From contig NZ_JAPDVG010000001.1 of NCBI RefSeq assembly GCF_026015625.1, forward strand, positions 3,090,501-3,154,500: a stretch of 64,000 nucleotides of DNA, in the 5' to 3' direction. Below, one piece after another: positions 1 through 8,796 of this stretch. The notes beneath the pieces are model-generated. The model had not been told where the DNA came from. It was given only the letters and a program-made list of their open reading frames with translations, and made no database searches. The stretch's first letter is position 1, and each line of letters begins with the position of its first letter. A program made the position numbers and the translations under genes. This DNA is from Segatella copri. GTDB lineage: Bacteria > Bacteroidota > Bacteroidia > Bacteroidales > Bacteroidaceae.

Positions 1-357
1 GAACTCTTCCTCTGTGAGTTTGAGATGCTCCTTGCGGAAGTTTACATCAGCTTCGCTGTTCATTGGGATGAGGTGGATATGGGCATGAGGAACCTCCAGA
101 CCCAAAACAACCTGTGCCACTTTCTTGCATGGGAAGGCTGCCTTGATAGCCTTGGCTACCTTCTTGGCGAAAACCTCAAACTCAGCCAGGTCTTCGTCTT
201 CCATATCGAAGATGTAATCAACCTCCTTGCGGGGAATTACCAGAGTATGACCTTTGCCGATAGGGCTAATGTCGAGGAAAGCATAGAACTTGTCGCTTTC
301 TGCACACTTGTAGCTAGGAATCTCTCCTGCTGCAATCTTTGAAAAAATGCTTGCCAT
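1..357 (-). CDS. HIT family nucleotide-binding protein, 3' end missing
   Basis: The first 119 codons are present; the C-terminus lies beyond the left edge. The protein starts MASIFSKIAAGEIPSYK, the typical opening of a HIT (histidine triad) protein, continues through IGKGHTLVIPRKEV, and carries the triad HAHIHLIP near residue 97, where the middle histidine is the usual nucleophile. Family members hydrolyse or transfer nucleoside monophosphates (AMP-lysine, Ap4A-like substrates) in the cytosol. Bacteroidetes versions are about 130 aa, so only a few residues are missing. It lies downstream of greA on the same strand, but a hairpin separates the two, so it is probably a separate unit. Exact substrate cannot be told. 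Confidence 0.93.
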   Translation of the reverse strand, partial: MASIFSKIAAGEIPSYKCAESDKFYAFLDISPIGKGHTLVIPRKEVDYIFDMEDEDLAEFEVFAKKVAKAIKAAFPCKKVAQVVLGLEVPHAHIHLIPMNSEADVNFRKEHLKLTEEEF

Positions 358-486
358 AATCGCTAATCAATTTATAATTAATAATTTATAATTTACAATA
401 CATATTATCTTATTTTCTTTTTGATGTTGTTGCATCGGCTACTTTCATTTTCTATAGAATATATCGGGTAGGCTTACATATAACAT

Positions 487-533
487 AAAAGGAACCGTCA
501 TACGGGCATCGCTGCCGATATGATAGTTCCTTT
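487..533 (-). terminator. Hairpin terminator after greA
   Basis: AAAGGAAC and GTTCCTTT form an 8-bp stem, with an inner TCATA/TATGA pairing. It lies just past the greA stop and is followed by an A/T-rich run, as in intrinsic terminators. Confidence 0.7.
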
Positions 534-542
534 TATTCCGTT

Positions 543-1010
543 TTATTCAAATGAAATCTTGTCGATGCGAAGGTTGATGGTGCCGCGAGGAATCTTGATT
601 TCTGCAATCTCACCTACCTTCTTGTTGAGCAATCCCTGTGCGATAGGAGTCTTGATGGAAATCTTGCCTTCCTTCAAGTTTGCCTCGCTCTCGCTCACGA
701 TGGTATAAGTCATCTTTGCCTTGTTAGCCATGTTGGTCATCTCTACCTTCGACATAATCTGCACGCTGTCGGTGCTGAGCTGCTTGGTATCGATAATCTT
801 GGCCTCGGCAATGGTGAGCTTCAGGCGATTGATCTTATCTTCCAGATGAGCCTGTGCCTCTTTAGCGGCATCATACTCAGAATTCTCACTTAAATCACCC
901 TTGTCGCGGGCTTCAGCAATTGCGGCTGATGCCTTAGGGCGCTCTACAGATACGAGCTGTTTCAGCTCAGCTACGAGTTTGTCGTAGCCTTCTTGTGACA
1001 TGTAAGCCAT
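543..1010 (-). CDS. greA: Transcript cleavage factor GreA
   Basis: This 155-aa protein starts MAYMSQEGYDKLVAELKQL and has the GreA two-domain layout: an N-terminal coiled coil (about residues 1-75) with the acidic tip DLSENSEYDAAKEAQ, and a C-terminal FKBP-like domain with PIAQGLLNKKVGE. GreA enters the RNA polymerase secondary channel and stimulates cleavage of backtracked transcripts; the acidic tip carries the catalytic Asp/Glu. Length is normal for the family (about 158 aa). It is monocistronic, between two hairpins, with the large helicase upstream on the same strand. Confidence 0.97.
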   Translation of the reverse strand: MAYMSQEGYDKLVAELKQLVSVERPKASAAIAEARDKGDLSENSEYDAAKEAQAHLEDKINRLKLTIAEAKIIDTKQLSTDSVQIMSKVEMTNMANKAKMTYTIVSESEANLKEGKISIKTPIAQGLLNKKVGEIAEIKIPRGTINLRIDKISFE

Positions 1011-1069
1011 AATTTTCTTGTTGTTTTAATGTTATTAATAATCGGTTGGCAAGTAGCATAAAAAATAAA

Positions 1070-1099
1070 GAATTCCAGTGCCAGTGGAGCACCGGAATC
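1070..1099 (-). terminator. Hairpin terminator after the helicase gene
   Basis: On the minus strand GATTCCGGTGC and GCACTGGAATTC form the stem around a 7-nt loop, followed by TTTATTTTTT. It lies about 100 bp past the helicase stop. Confidence 0.75.
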
Positions 1100-1198
1100 C
1101 TATATCTGTATTTATGTCTCTTGTTTATCCTTTTGTGTATAATCCGAATGCAAAGATAGGACTTTATTTCCGTATCACCAAATTTTTTGGGGGAAATT

Positions 1199-4100
1199 TT
1201 AAAAATATCCTCCTTTTTCCTTCACATAGTTCATTAATTCGCTAAAAATCTGATTATTGCGCAATATCTCCGGGTTGCCTGTCATAATCATCTGCTTTCG
1301 GGCACGGGTGATGGCTACGTTCAGCTTGCGGTCGATGATGGCGCCGTCTTCTACGAAACTGTTGCCGGCAAGGAAGTCGAGCTGCCAGATGTTCTGGATG
1401 GTGAAACTGTAGATGATGACATCTCGCTGGCTGCCCTGGTACCGCTCTACGGTATCGATACTGATTTTCTCCAGTTCCGGAATACCGAGCTTTTCGATGC
1501 CTTTGCGCACCATGGCTATCTGGTTGCGGTAAGGAACGATGACGCCTACCGTCTTTTTGGCATCGAAACGCTCTCCATAGAAGCGGTGGATGCGGCGAAG
1601 CAGGTCTACCACGATTGCTGCCTCGTTGGCATTGATCTTATCAGATACATTCGGTTCCTTGCAGAATTTGGATGGGAGGAATATCATGCGGTGCTCCTTC
1701 AGCAGGTCGTCGAGCGCATCTTCTGATGGGAGAGTATATGACAGCTCCGTCTCCAACTGGTGTGAACATGGCACGGGTTCCAGTTTCTCCCGACGGTAGA
1801 ACATCCGATTAGGAAACTCTGCAATCTCGGGATGCATTCTGCCCTGGCGGCGCAGAATGCCGATGAATTCGCTGCGCTCTTCGTGATCTTCCCAATGAAT
1901 CAGACGTTCGAAGAGGGAGTTGCGGCAGTTGGTAAGACAGATGTCCTGCAGGATGCTCATGTCGATGACGCCACCTTTCTGACTGTCGTTGATGGTAGGA
2001 ATGCCTGAATCCTGCTCGCTCTGCTGCACCACGGCTGGCAACTGCTTGTAGTCGCCGATGAGGATGAACTTATCCACGGCAGACAGGAGACCGATGAGAT
2101 TAGGCTCCAGTATCTGGCTCGACTCGTCGATGATGGCAAGCTTGAAGTGCTTCAGCGAGAAGATGAACGGTTTGGAGGTCATCATCGAAGTGGTGCCCAC
2201 GATTACACGCGTACCTATTATATATTGTTTGATGGCTTCGAGCTTCGGACAGTCGCTGATGGCTTTCTCTATCAGATAAGGGCGGAACCGCTCATCGCAG
2301 GAGTACTCGCTGCCGAGGCGAAGGAATGGGATGCCGGAATCTACCAGCATCTCGCAGATTTCATCTACGGCTCGGTTGGTATAACTCATCAGGAGAATGG
2401 AGGATGCAGGCTGCTGAGCCGTCTTGCCTCCTGAGGCGATGCTTTCTGCTGTCGGCATTCCCGTTCCATCGTTCAATGCTTCTTCTACCATAAACTTCAG
2501 GGCACGACTGGTCTTTCCTGTTCCCGGAGGTCCCACGAGCAGGAAGTAATCCTGTGCCTGCTTGGCACGGAGAATGATGTCGTCCAGTACATCATCGTAA
2601 TGTCTGGTCAATGACAGCGAGGCGTCTCTTTGCGGGGCACGCTGCCCTAACAGCAGGTCGCGTTTCTCCTTGGGTGCACAGATAAACTGGTGCAGGTTAC
2701 GTATGCTTCCGCCTGTCGATGCATCGCTCGTTCCATGTTCTATGGCGTAAGGCAGATTCATCTCGAAGATATCGGCATTCTGCTGTCCGTCGGTGAGATG
2801 CACCACAATCTCATCGCTGTGAATCTCCTGCAGTACACCTTTATATAATATAGCTTTTCTCACATCGGGTTCTTCCTTCAGCTTGTAGGTATAGAGATAT
2901 ACCATGTCGCCGATGCGGAAGTTGGGCAGGAAGTCCTTTCCCTGGTCGGGCACGCTGAGGGTGATGGTATCATATCCGCTTCCTGCGCTGCTCTGTTCCT
3001 TCCGGATGATGTGCAGGTCGGTATAGATGTTGCCGGCATCTTTCTTTTCGGCGAGTGGCATGGTCCAGAGGTCGGAACTGGATGTGTTGGTGCCTTCCTG
3101 TGCGCCTACCTTGCTGATCATCTGCTCCCGCAAGATAAAGGTCATCATGCGGCAGAAGTAGGCTTCCTCTAATGGAGAGAGGGTGTGGAGCGGACTGGTG
3201 ATGGCTTCTATCTGCGGCTTCAGATACTTGTTGTAGAAGAAGTCCTGGGTACCTGCCACATTCAAAACTTCGGGGGTAAATTCATTCAGTGCATGCTCGA
3301 ATCCCTCCTTGGCTATCTCGAAGGAGGCGGCAACGAGCTGGTTGCGGTATTCGATGGCCTCCTTGAAGAGCTTTTGGTAGTAAGCTACCACCATCAGTCC
3401 GTCTTGCGGCTGATACTTGGAGTAGAGCAGACGGATATTCACGCGGTCGTTGCTCAGCTTGAAGTTGTGCTGCAATACGCCATAGTAGAGCAGCAGCTGT
3501 ACATAGTGGGGCTCCAGCTGATAACTGTGATAACCCGGATCTACCTGATGGGTTTCGATATTCATGTTGCGTCCCGATTTCTGCTCCACCAGCAGTTTGC
3601 AGTCGGTGGTCATCAGGTCCACACGTCCCTGTATGCCGAGTGCTTCGCAGACGAACGAAGGTTCGAGGATGGCTTTCTTCCTGTCGTAAAGACTTTCGCC
3701 ACGGAAGGCTGACATCTGTGCCTGCGATGCGGTGCGGGGGAAGAGAATATCCACTACCTGCTGCAGATTGAATGCCTGCTGGTTGGCATCGGTATAGAAT
3801 TTCTTGGCATCAAACCAGGGACAGGTGCAGAACTCCAGGGCTTTCTCCCTGAAATTCGTCTTTATGGTTTCGTTCATCTGGTATTTGCCGTTTGTATTGA
3901 TGATGTCATCCAGCGCAGCACCGGCAAAGTTACCGAGCAGGGTAGCCTGGGTGTTGGCACGGGGTTTCATCTGGTTCAGCAGATAGAGCAGAGGATGATG
4001 ACCGAAAGCCGTGAAGCAGGTGGCGATACTACTGATATCTACCAGATAATCGGGTTCCACCACGATGAGTCGGGGGGTGATGACGGGCTGCTTTACCTGA

Positions 4101-4684
4101 CAGTCGAGCAGGTTGAGCTGCATACCTTCCTTCAGGATATCCCAGAGGTAGGTATGGTCGATATGGTTCTCTTCATCTTTCAGTTGAATGAGATATTCCT
4201 CTTCATCAGCATCCTGGTCAATATCCACGCGGATGAAATCGCTGTCCCAGTTCTTCACAATGCATCGGATACGGCGGTTGTTGATTTCCAGTCCTTTCTG
4301 ATAAGGGCGGTTGGTATGGGGAATGAGCACGTTCAGCTCGTGGGGAACATCCACTCCGAATACGGCAGAGATGAAGATGGCTAGGGCACGTGCATCATAT
4401 TTCAAATCTTCGCTTGAGAGTGGTTCCTGCGAATTACTGTGCCGGCGCATGGTCTGGATGGCAATCTTGTCTGCCACCTTGATGCCGTGAGCCTTACAGA
4501 GATAATCCACCTGGGAGAAAAGGTTACCGAAAGCCTGTTTCGTTTCCTTCACTCCTTCGTGGCAGCAGAGGATGAGCGTATCGTGCATCATCTTGTTGCG
4601 TGTCTTCGGCTCCAGTTCGGGGAGTATCAAAAGTTCTCTTACCCTAAGGAAGAGTTCTGCGGCGCTGATATTGTTTTGATTCAT
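1199..4684 (-). CDS. Large Dna2/UPF1-like SF1 helicase with PD-(D/E)XK nuclease domain
   Basis: This 1161-aa protein combines a Cas4/RecB-like nuclease region with a superfamily 1B helicase. Near residues 355-372 GIQGRVDL and LVEQKSGR match the D...ExK core of PD-(D/E)XK nucleases. The helicase follows: Walker A GPPGTGKT near 718, Walker B IIDESSQ near 853, GDYKQLP near 878, VERYQGSQRD near 1078 and the arginine-finger motif NVAITRARKQ near 1127. This is the order of the eukaryotic Dna2/UPF1 group, so a role in DNA end or flap processing is inferred. No partner gene is adjacent. The -7 box lies only 6 bp before the ATG, suggesting a leaderless or nearly leaderless message. A hairpin terminator follows. 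Function as a defence nuclease-helicase is an alternative that context does not support. Confidence 0.85.
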   Translation of the reverse strand: MNQNNISAAELFLRVRELLILPELEPKTRNKMMHDTLILCCHEGVKETKQAFGNLFSQVDYLCKAHGIKVADKIAIQTMRRHSNSQEPLSSEDLKYDARALAIFISAVFGVDVPHELNVLIPHTNRPYQKGLEINNRRIRCIVKNWDSDFIRVDIDQDADEEEYLIQLKDEENHIDHTYLWDILKEGMQLNLLDCQVKQPVITPRLIVVEPDYLVDISSIATCFTAFGHHPLLYLLNQMKPRANTQATLLGNFAGAALDDIINTNGKYQMNETIKTNFREKALEFCTCPWFDAKKFYTDANQQAFNLQQVVDILFPRTASQAQMSAFRGESLYDRKKAILEPSFVCEALGIQGRVDLMTTDCKLLVEQKSGRNMNIETHQVDPGYHSYQLEPHYVQLLLYYGVLQHNFKLSNDRVNIRLLYSKYQPQDGLMVVAYYQKLFKEAIEYRNQLVAASFEIAKEGFEHALNEFTPEVLNVAGTQDFFYNKYLKPQIEAITSPLHTLSPLEEAYFCRMMTFILREQMISKVGAQEGTNTSSSDLWTMPLAEKKDAGNIYTDLHIIRKEQSSAGSGYDTITLSVPDQGKDFLPNFRIGDMVYLYTYKLKEEPDVRKAILYKGVLQEIHSDEIVVHLTDGQQNADIFEMNLPYAIEHGTSDASTGGSIRNLHQFICAPKEKRDLLLGQRAPQRDASLSLTRHYDDVLDDIILRAKQAQDYFLLVGPPGTGKTSRALKFMVEEALNDGTGMPTAESIASGGKTAQQPASSILLMSYTNRAVDEICEMLVDSGIPFLRLGSEYSCDERFRPYLIEKAISDCPKLEAIKQYIIGTRVIVGTTSMMTSKPFIFSLKHFKLAIIDESSQILEPNLIGLLSAVDKFILIGDYKQLPAVVQQSEQDSGIPTINDSQKGGVIDMSILQDICLTNCRNSLFERLIHWEDHEERSEFIGILRRQGRMHPEIAEFPNRMFYRREKLEPVPCSHQLETELSYTLPSEDALDDLLKEHRMIFLPSKFCKEPNVSDKINANEAAIVVDLLRRIHRFYGERFDAKKTVGVIVPYRNQIAMVRKGIEKLGIPELEKISIDTVERYQGSQRDVIIYSFTIQNIWQLDFLAGNSFVEDGAIIDRKLNVAITRARKQMIMTGNPEILRNNQIFSELMNYVKEKGGYF

Positions 4685-4690
4685 AGGCTA

Positions 4691-4698
4691 CAAAGTTA
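4691..4698 (-). promoter_or_regulatory. -7 box of the helicase gene, abutting the start codon
   Basis: TAACTTTG on the minus strand fits the Bacteroidetes -7 consensus TAnnTTTG. Only six bases separate it from the ATG at 4684, so the mRNA would have almost no 5' leader. Confidence 0.55.
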
Positions 4699-4870
4699 CG
4701 AAAATTATAACTACTCTTATAATAAAGGTATTTATAATTATTGATAATTAACTGTTGAACAGGAATGCGTATTTAAGGAAATTTAGGGCGTTCGTGCGAA
4801 AAAGTGTATCTTTGCAGCAAAAGTACTAAAAAATAATGTAAGAAATGCTTGCCGTATCATTTCTTTTTTG

Positions 4871-4878
4871 TATATTTG
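4871..4878 (+). promoter_or_regulatory. -7 box of the guanine deaminase gene
   Basis: TATATTTG matches TAnnTTTG and lies about 50 bp before the ATG. A second match, TATCTTTG at 4807-4814, could be an alternative start site. Confidence 0.55.
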
Positions 4879-4928
4879 TAGCCCCCAATTGAAAAGAAGG
4901 GGTATTATTAATCTAAAAATATTAAACA

Positions 4929-5396
4929 ATGACAAAGGAAGAATTGATGCATAGAGCCATTGAGCTCTCAAAGAATAGCGTGAAGACGGGGGGCGGACCT
5001 TTTGGTGCTGTGATTGCCAAGGACGGTATCATCATCGCTGAGGCTTCCAACAGTGTAACCATCGACCTCGATCCTACGGCTCATGCCGAAGTGAACTGTA
5101 TCCGACAGGCTACCCGCAAACTGAAGACCTTCAATCTGGAAGGTTGCGAAATTTATACCTCCTGCGAGCCTTGCCCGATGTGCCTGGGTGCCATCTATTG
5201 GGCACATCTCGACCGTATCTATTATGCCAACGACCGGAAGGATGCGGCAAAGATAGGTTTCGATGATGAGTTTATCTACGAGGAGATAGACCGCAAGATA
5301 GAAGACCGCCACAAGCCGATGATTGCGCTGATGAGAGATGAGGCGCTCGGTGCCTTCCGTATGTGGGAGGAAAATGCGGAAAAGACGGAGTATTAA
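4929..5396 (+). CDS. guaD: Guanine deaminase
   Basis: This 155-aa protein belongs to the cytidine/deoxycytidylate deaminase-like fold. It shows HAEVNCI (zinc ligand His plus catalytic Glu) near residue 54 and SCEPCPMCLGAIYW (two Cys zinc ligands) near residues 83-88. The full length and the C-terminal DEFIYEEIDRK followed by an aromatic-containing tail match the Bacillus GuaD type. It converts guanine to xanthine and ammonia in the cytosol. Just downstream is a xanthine permease and, further on, xanthine phosphoribosyltransferase, which supports the guanine assignment over tRNA adenosine deaminase (TadA), the main alternative. It has its own promoter and a strong terminator. Confidence 0.9.
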   Translation: MTKEELMHRAIELSKNSVKTGGGPFGAVIAKDGIIIAEASNSVTIDLDPTAHAEVNCIRQATRKLKTFNLEGCEIYTSCEPCPMCLGAIYWAHLDRIYYANDRKDAAKIGFDDEFIYEEIDRKIEDRHKPMIALMRDEALGAFRMWEENAEKTEY

Positions 5397-5411
5397 TGAG
5401 ATAAGATAAAA

Positions 5412-5455
5412 AGGGAAGGTTGCACGGAATATGAACCGCAGCCTTCCTTTTTTTG
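5412..5455 (+). terminator. Intrinsic terminator after guaD
   Basis: GGAAGGTTGC pairs with GCAGCCTTCC (one G-U pair) and is followed by TTTTTTT. Confidence 0.9.
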
Positions 5456-5529
5456 TAGATTCTTCTTGTATTCTATCATGCGGGATAGAGAAAAATGGAG
5501 AAAAGGAACGATTTCTCAGATTTTCTTTG

Positions 5530-5537
5530 TAATTTTG
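5530..5537 (+). promoter_or_regulatory. -7 box of the xanthine permease gene
   Basis: TAATTTTG fits the -7 consensus. It places transcription start near 5544, downstream of the first possible ATG at 5495, and so favours the ATG at 5603 as the true start. Confidence 0.6.
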
Positions 5538-5602
5538 TCGCCAAATTCAGAAAAGACACTGAATTGATGGACAATGGAAATTCTCTAATTATTATAACGA
5601 CA

Positions 5603-6910
5603 ATGGAACAGTCAATAGAAAATCTCTACAAATTAGACGGCAGAGTGCCCGTTGGTAAAGCACTCCCATTTGGTCTTCAGCATGTGTTGGCGATGTTCGT
5701 CAGCAATATTGCGCCAATCATGATTCTCGCTGGTGCGATAGGTTTGGACAGTTCGATGAGCGCCGTGCTTATCCAGAACTGTATGGTCATCGCCGGTATC
5801 GGTACCTTGGTGCAGCTTTATCCGGTATGGCGTATCGGTTCTCGCCTTCCTATCGTGATGGGTATCTCCTTCACCTTCCTTTCGCTCGCCATCGCCATTG
5901 CCGGTGCTCATGGTATGGGTACTTTGATAGGCGCTGTCATCATTGGTGGTCTGGTAGAAGGAACACTCGGACTTTTCGCCAAGTATTGGATCAAGCTCAT
6001 TCCGCCTGTAGTAGCCGCTACCGTGGTAACAGCCATCGGTTTCTCGCTCCTTCCTGTTGGTGCCAACTCTTTTGCGGGTGGTCAGGGTGCTGCTGATTTC
6101 GGTAGCATGAACAACTGGGTTGTGGGTTCTGTCACTTTGCTGGCTTGTCTGCTTTGTCAGATTTTCGCCAAGGGTTTCTTGCGTTCTCTCTCTGTATTGG
6201 TAGGACTGCTGGTAGGTTACATCCTGGCTCTGTTTATGGGAATGATAGATTTCAGTGGACTTTCTGGTCTCTCTATCGTAGCTTTGCCAAAGATTTTGCC
6301 ATTTACACCTGAGTTTAATATTGGTGCTATTCTCTCAGTTGTAGCTGTATATCTGGTTTCTGCCACAGAGACGATTGGTGATACTTCTGCGCTCTGCAAC
6401 AGTGCATTGAAGCGTGATCCTAAGACCAAGGAGATGGGTGCGGCAGTCTGCTGCGATGGTTTCGTAAGTTCGGTTTCCGGTCTTTTCGGTTGTACTCCTA
6501 TCACTTCATTCAGTCAGAACGTAGGTTTGGCAGCGATGTCGGGAGTAGTGAACCGCTTTACCATTGCCATGGGTGCTATCATCATGATTATCGGTGGTAT
6601 CTTCCCAGCTATCGGTTATGTATTGACTACGATTCCTCAGGCTGTATTGGGCGGCTGTACCATCATGATGTTTGGTAGCATCCTCTTTGCCGGTTTCGGC
6701 ATGATGGCGCGTACCGGCTTCTCTCAGCGCAACATGGTCATCGTGAGTCTTTCGCTCAGCGTAGGTCTCGGATTCACATCTGCAACAGGTATGTTCAACA
6801 TCTTCCCAGAGATTGTGCGCACCGTTTTTGCAGATAACTGTGTGGCAGTAGTCTTCCTGCTCGCCGTTATCCTGAACCTCGTGTTGCCGAAGAATCTGGA
6901 TAAGGCATAA
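5603..6910 (+). CDS. NCS2-family xanthine/uracil permease
   Basis: From the ATG at 5603 the protein is 435 aa with about 12-14 hydrophobic membrane segments. It starts MEQSIENLYKLDGRVPVGKA, then FGLQHVLAMFVSNIAPIM, the usual NCS2 first helix. SATETIGD near residue 255 and SQNVGLAAMSGVVNRF near residue 308 are the signature substrate-binding region (Glu and Gln-Asn-x-Gly) of UraA/XanQ transporters. It acts in the inner membrane as a nucleobase:cation symporter. The neighbours guaD and xpt argue for xanthine or guanine rather than uracil. An upstream in-frame ATG at 5495 is rejected because the promoter lies after it. Confidence 0.88.
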   Translation: MEQSIENLYKLDGRVPVGKALPFGLQHVLAMFVSNIAPIMILAGAIGLDSSMSAVLIQNCMVIAGIGTLVQLYPVWRIGSRLPIVMGISFTFLSLAIAIAGAHGMGTLIGAVIIGGLVEGTLGLFAKYWIKLIPPVVAATVVTAIGFSLLPVGANSFAGGQGAADFGSMNNWVVGSVTLLACLLCQIFAKGFLRSLSVLVGLLVGYILALFMGMIDFSGLSGLSIVALPKILPFTPEFNIGAILSVVAVYLVSATETIGDTSALCNSALKRDPKTKEMGAAVCCDGFVSSVSGLFGCTPITSFSQNVGLAAMSGVVNRFTIAMGAIIMIIGGIFPAIGYVLTTIPQAVLGGCTIMMFGSILFAGFGMMARTGFSQRNMVIVSLSLSVGLGFTSATGMFNIFPEIVRTVFADNCVAVVFLLAVILNLVLPKNLDKA

Positions 6911-6931
6911 GAATCAAAGATATTTATAGAT

Positions 6932-6976
6932 AAAAAGGTGCAACTCACAAGTAAGAAAGTGAGTTGCACCTTTTTT
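6932..6976. terminator. Bidirectional terminator
   Basis: AAAAAGGTGCAACTCAC and GTGAGTTGCACCTTTTTT form a 15+ bp stem flanked by A and T runs. It sits between the convergent permease and hydrolase genes and can serve both. Confidence 0.92.
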
Positions 6977-7017
6977 GCTATAAACTGTTAACTATAAACT
7001 ATTAACTATTAACTAAA

Positions 7018-8004
7018 TCACTGTCCTCCCAGTCTTTCGAAGAAGGTGATGATTTCTTCGAAGGTCTTGAATTCATCGCTACCGTATTCTATCGTCGTAC
7101 CCATGAAACCATCGCATGGGCTAGGGTCGATGAAGTAATCGCCGTAGAGCAGGTTCTTCTGGTTGCAGAAGATGATGTGGTTGTAGGCTGGGGTAGAGAG
7201 ATATTCCTCCACCCAGGTCTGTACTTTCGCCATGTATTCATGGTCGTTGGTTGGCGCTGGGGCTACGATATATACGTTGTAATGCTCTATCAGCATCTCG
7301 TAAGCCTTGTGCATCGAGCTGGTTGCCTTCATGTAACTGTCGTGCAGGGCATCGAAGTCGATGTATACGATAGGGCGCTCCTTGCCGTTCTGCTTGTCGT
7401 CAATCCAGCGGATAACCGGACAGAGATAGTGGAATGCTACCTTGTCGATAAGTCGGTGCTCGCCATGGAATGGGATGGCGAGCGGATAGTGCTCATGGAA
7501 GAGGTCGAAGGTATGGACCAGCGGATCAGCATCGCCGAAGAGACCGTAAACACGTTGCTGCTCCTCGGGAGTAATGTCCTGGAAGCAACGCTCGGTAAAG
7601 TCACGGTATTCCTTGATGAGGCCTTTGTTAACCATCAGTTCGTTCACTCCGTCCTTTCTCGGGTTCTGGAATTCCTGCTTGCCGGTCATGCTGCTCATCG
7701 TATCGCCCATCTTGAAGGCTGGGTTTACGAGGATGCGGTCGAATCCTTTCAGCAGTTCGGTATACATGCCTCCCATCGAGGTACCGATGATGAGGTCAGG
7801 CTTCTCAGTCTCCGCCATCTTCTGCAGCATCTCTATGCCCTCTTCCGGATGTACCGGGATGTCTTTAGCCACGAGGGTGGCATTCGGCATCAGTTCCTGC
7901 AACATCTTTACGGTGCCGCTCTGTGCAGAAGAGAGGAAACCGTGAACATACATGATTTTCTTGCCCGACATGAGGTCGGGGAATTGTTTGATATATGGGT
8001 TCAT
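7018..8004 (-). CDS. YqiA-like alpha/beta hydrolase fused to a 5'-nucleotidase (HAD) domain
   Basis: This 328-aa protein appears to be two domains. Residues 15-195 resemble the short YqiA/YcfP esterase family: IMYVHGFLSSAQSG, nucleophile elbow GTSMGG (Ser76), FGDADPLV (Asp about 158-160) and GEHR (His183). From residue 210 PIVYIDFDALHDSY looks like the first HAD motif (DxD) of the NT5C-type 5'(3')-deoxyribonucleotidases, followed by VYIVAPAP and GDYFIDPSPCDGF, which fit the later HAD motifs. No signal peptide, so cytosolic. It sits between xanthine permease and xpt, so a nucleotide-related role is plausible but inferred. Transcribed alone from a promoter divergent to xpt. Confidence 0.75.
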   Translation of the reverse strand: MNPYIKQFPDLMSGKKIMYVHGFLSSAQSGTVKMLQELMPNATLVAKDIPVHPEEGIEMLQKMAETEKPDLIIGTSMGGMYTELLKGFDRILVNPAFKMGDTMSSMTGKQEFQNPRKDGVNELMVNKGLIKEYRDFTERCFQDITPEEQQRVYGLFGDADPLVHTFDLFHEHYPLAIPFHGEHRLIDKVAFHYLCPVIRWIDDKQNGKERPIVYIDFDALHDSYMKATSSMHKAYEMLIEHYNVYIVAPAPTNDHEYMAKVQTWVEEYLSTPAYNHIIFCNQKNLLYGDYFIDPSPCDGFMGTTIEYGSDEFKTFEEIITFFERLGGQ

Positions 8005-8067
8005 ATTCTTATAGTTTTATAGGGGGCATCATATCATGCTCCCTGAACATCTTATTCATTTCTGCTG

Positions 8068-8146
8068 CAAAATTACGCTAAATTGCAGACAAAACAAAAT
8101 TATTGGGCGATAAACTTCCTTGTTTGCGAAAAAAGTAGTAATTTTG
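8068..8146. promoter_or_regulatory. Divergent promoters of the hydrolase gene and xpt
   Basis: A minus-strand -7 box TAATTTTG at 8068-8075 faces the hydrolase; a plus-strand TAATTTTG at 8139-8146 faces xpt. The xpt leader would be only about 25-30 nt, too short for a purine riboswitch. Confidence 0.6.
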
Positions 8147-8178
8147 CACCCAATAACCATATTAAAGTTCAAGTCATA

Positions 8179-8745
8179 ATGGATTTACTGAAAGAAAGAA
8201 TTATGCAGGAGGGCAGATGCTTTCCTGGTGGAATCTTAAAAGTAGACAGCTTTGTAAACCATCAGATGGACCCTATTCTGATGATGGACTTAGCTAAGGA
8301 ATTCGTGCGCCTTTTCAAGGACATTAAGTACAACAAGATTATTACTATCGAGGCTTCGGGCATCGCGCCTGCCATCATGGTAGGTTATCTGACCAATCTT
8401 CCTGTTGTGTTCGTCAAGAAAAAGCAGCCTAAGACTATGGAGGGTATGATTACCTCTGTGGTTCACTCTTTTACAAAGGACCGCGATTATACGGTTTGTG
8501 TGAGCAACAGTTATCTTACTCCTGAGGACCATGTTATCTTTATCGATGACTTCCTTGCCAATGGTAATGCGTCTAAGGGCGTGATGGACCTTTGCGAGAA
8601 GGCAGGTGCCAAGATAGAGGCGATGGGTTTCATCATCGAGAAGGCTTTCCAGCATGGTGGTGACTTCCTGCGCAAGGAGGGAATCCGTTATGAGGCGCTC
8701 GCTACCGTAGAGAGCCTGGATGATTGCAAGATTGTCTTGAAGTAA
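8179..8745 (+). CDS. xpt: Xanthine phosphoribosyltransferase
   Basis: From the ATG at 8179 the protein is 188 aa, close to Bacillus Xpt (194 aa). It shows [15 protein letters not shown], the KKKQPKTM loop, and the PRPP-binding segment [16 protein letters not shown] with the two acidic residues of the type I PRTase motif. It makes XMP from xanthine and PRPP in the cytosol, closing a guanine to xanthine to XMP salvage route with guaD and the permease. An upstream in-frame ATG (8083) is unlikely because the -7 box at 8139 lies downstream of it. A terminator follows directly. Confidence 0.93.
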   Translation: MDLLKERIMQEGRCFPGGILKVDSFVNHQMDPILMMDLAKEFVRLFKDIKYNKIITIEASGIAPAIMVGYLTNLPVVFVKKKQPKTMEGMITSVVHSFTKDRDYTVCVSNSYLTPEDHVIFIDDFLANGNASKGVMDLCEKAGAKIEAMGFIIEKAFQHGGDFLRKEGIRYEALATVESLDDCKIVLK

Positions 8746-8765
8746 AACATCTTATTATATATAGT

Positions 8766-8796
8766 AAAAGCCGCCTGTAATAGGGCGGCTTTTTTC
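8766..8796 (+). terminator. Intrinsic terminator after xpt
   Basis: AAAAGCCGCC and GGCGGCTTTTTT form a tight stem with an 8-nt loop. It touches the stop codon of the convergent esterase gene and may serve both directions. Confidence 0.92.

Noticed and set aside
5495..5602. Longer N-terminus of the xanthine permease
   Set aside because: The -7 box at 5530 lies within it and the extra residues do not resemble the family.
8150..8178. Purine riboswitch before xpt
   Set aside because: The leader is about 25-30 nt, far too short for the aptamer.
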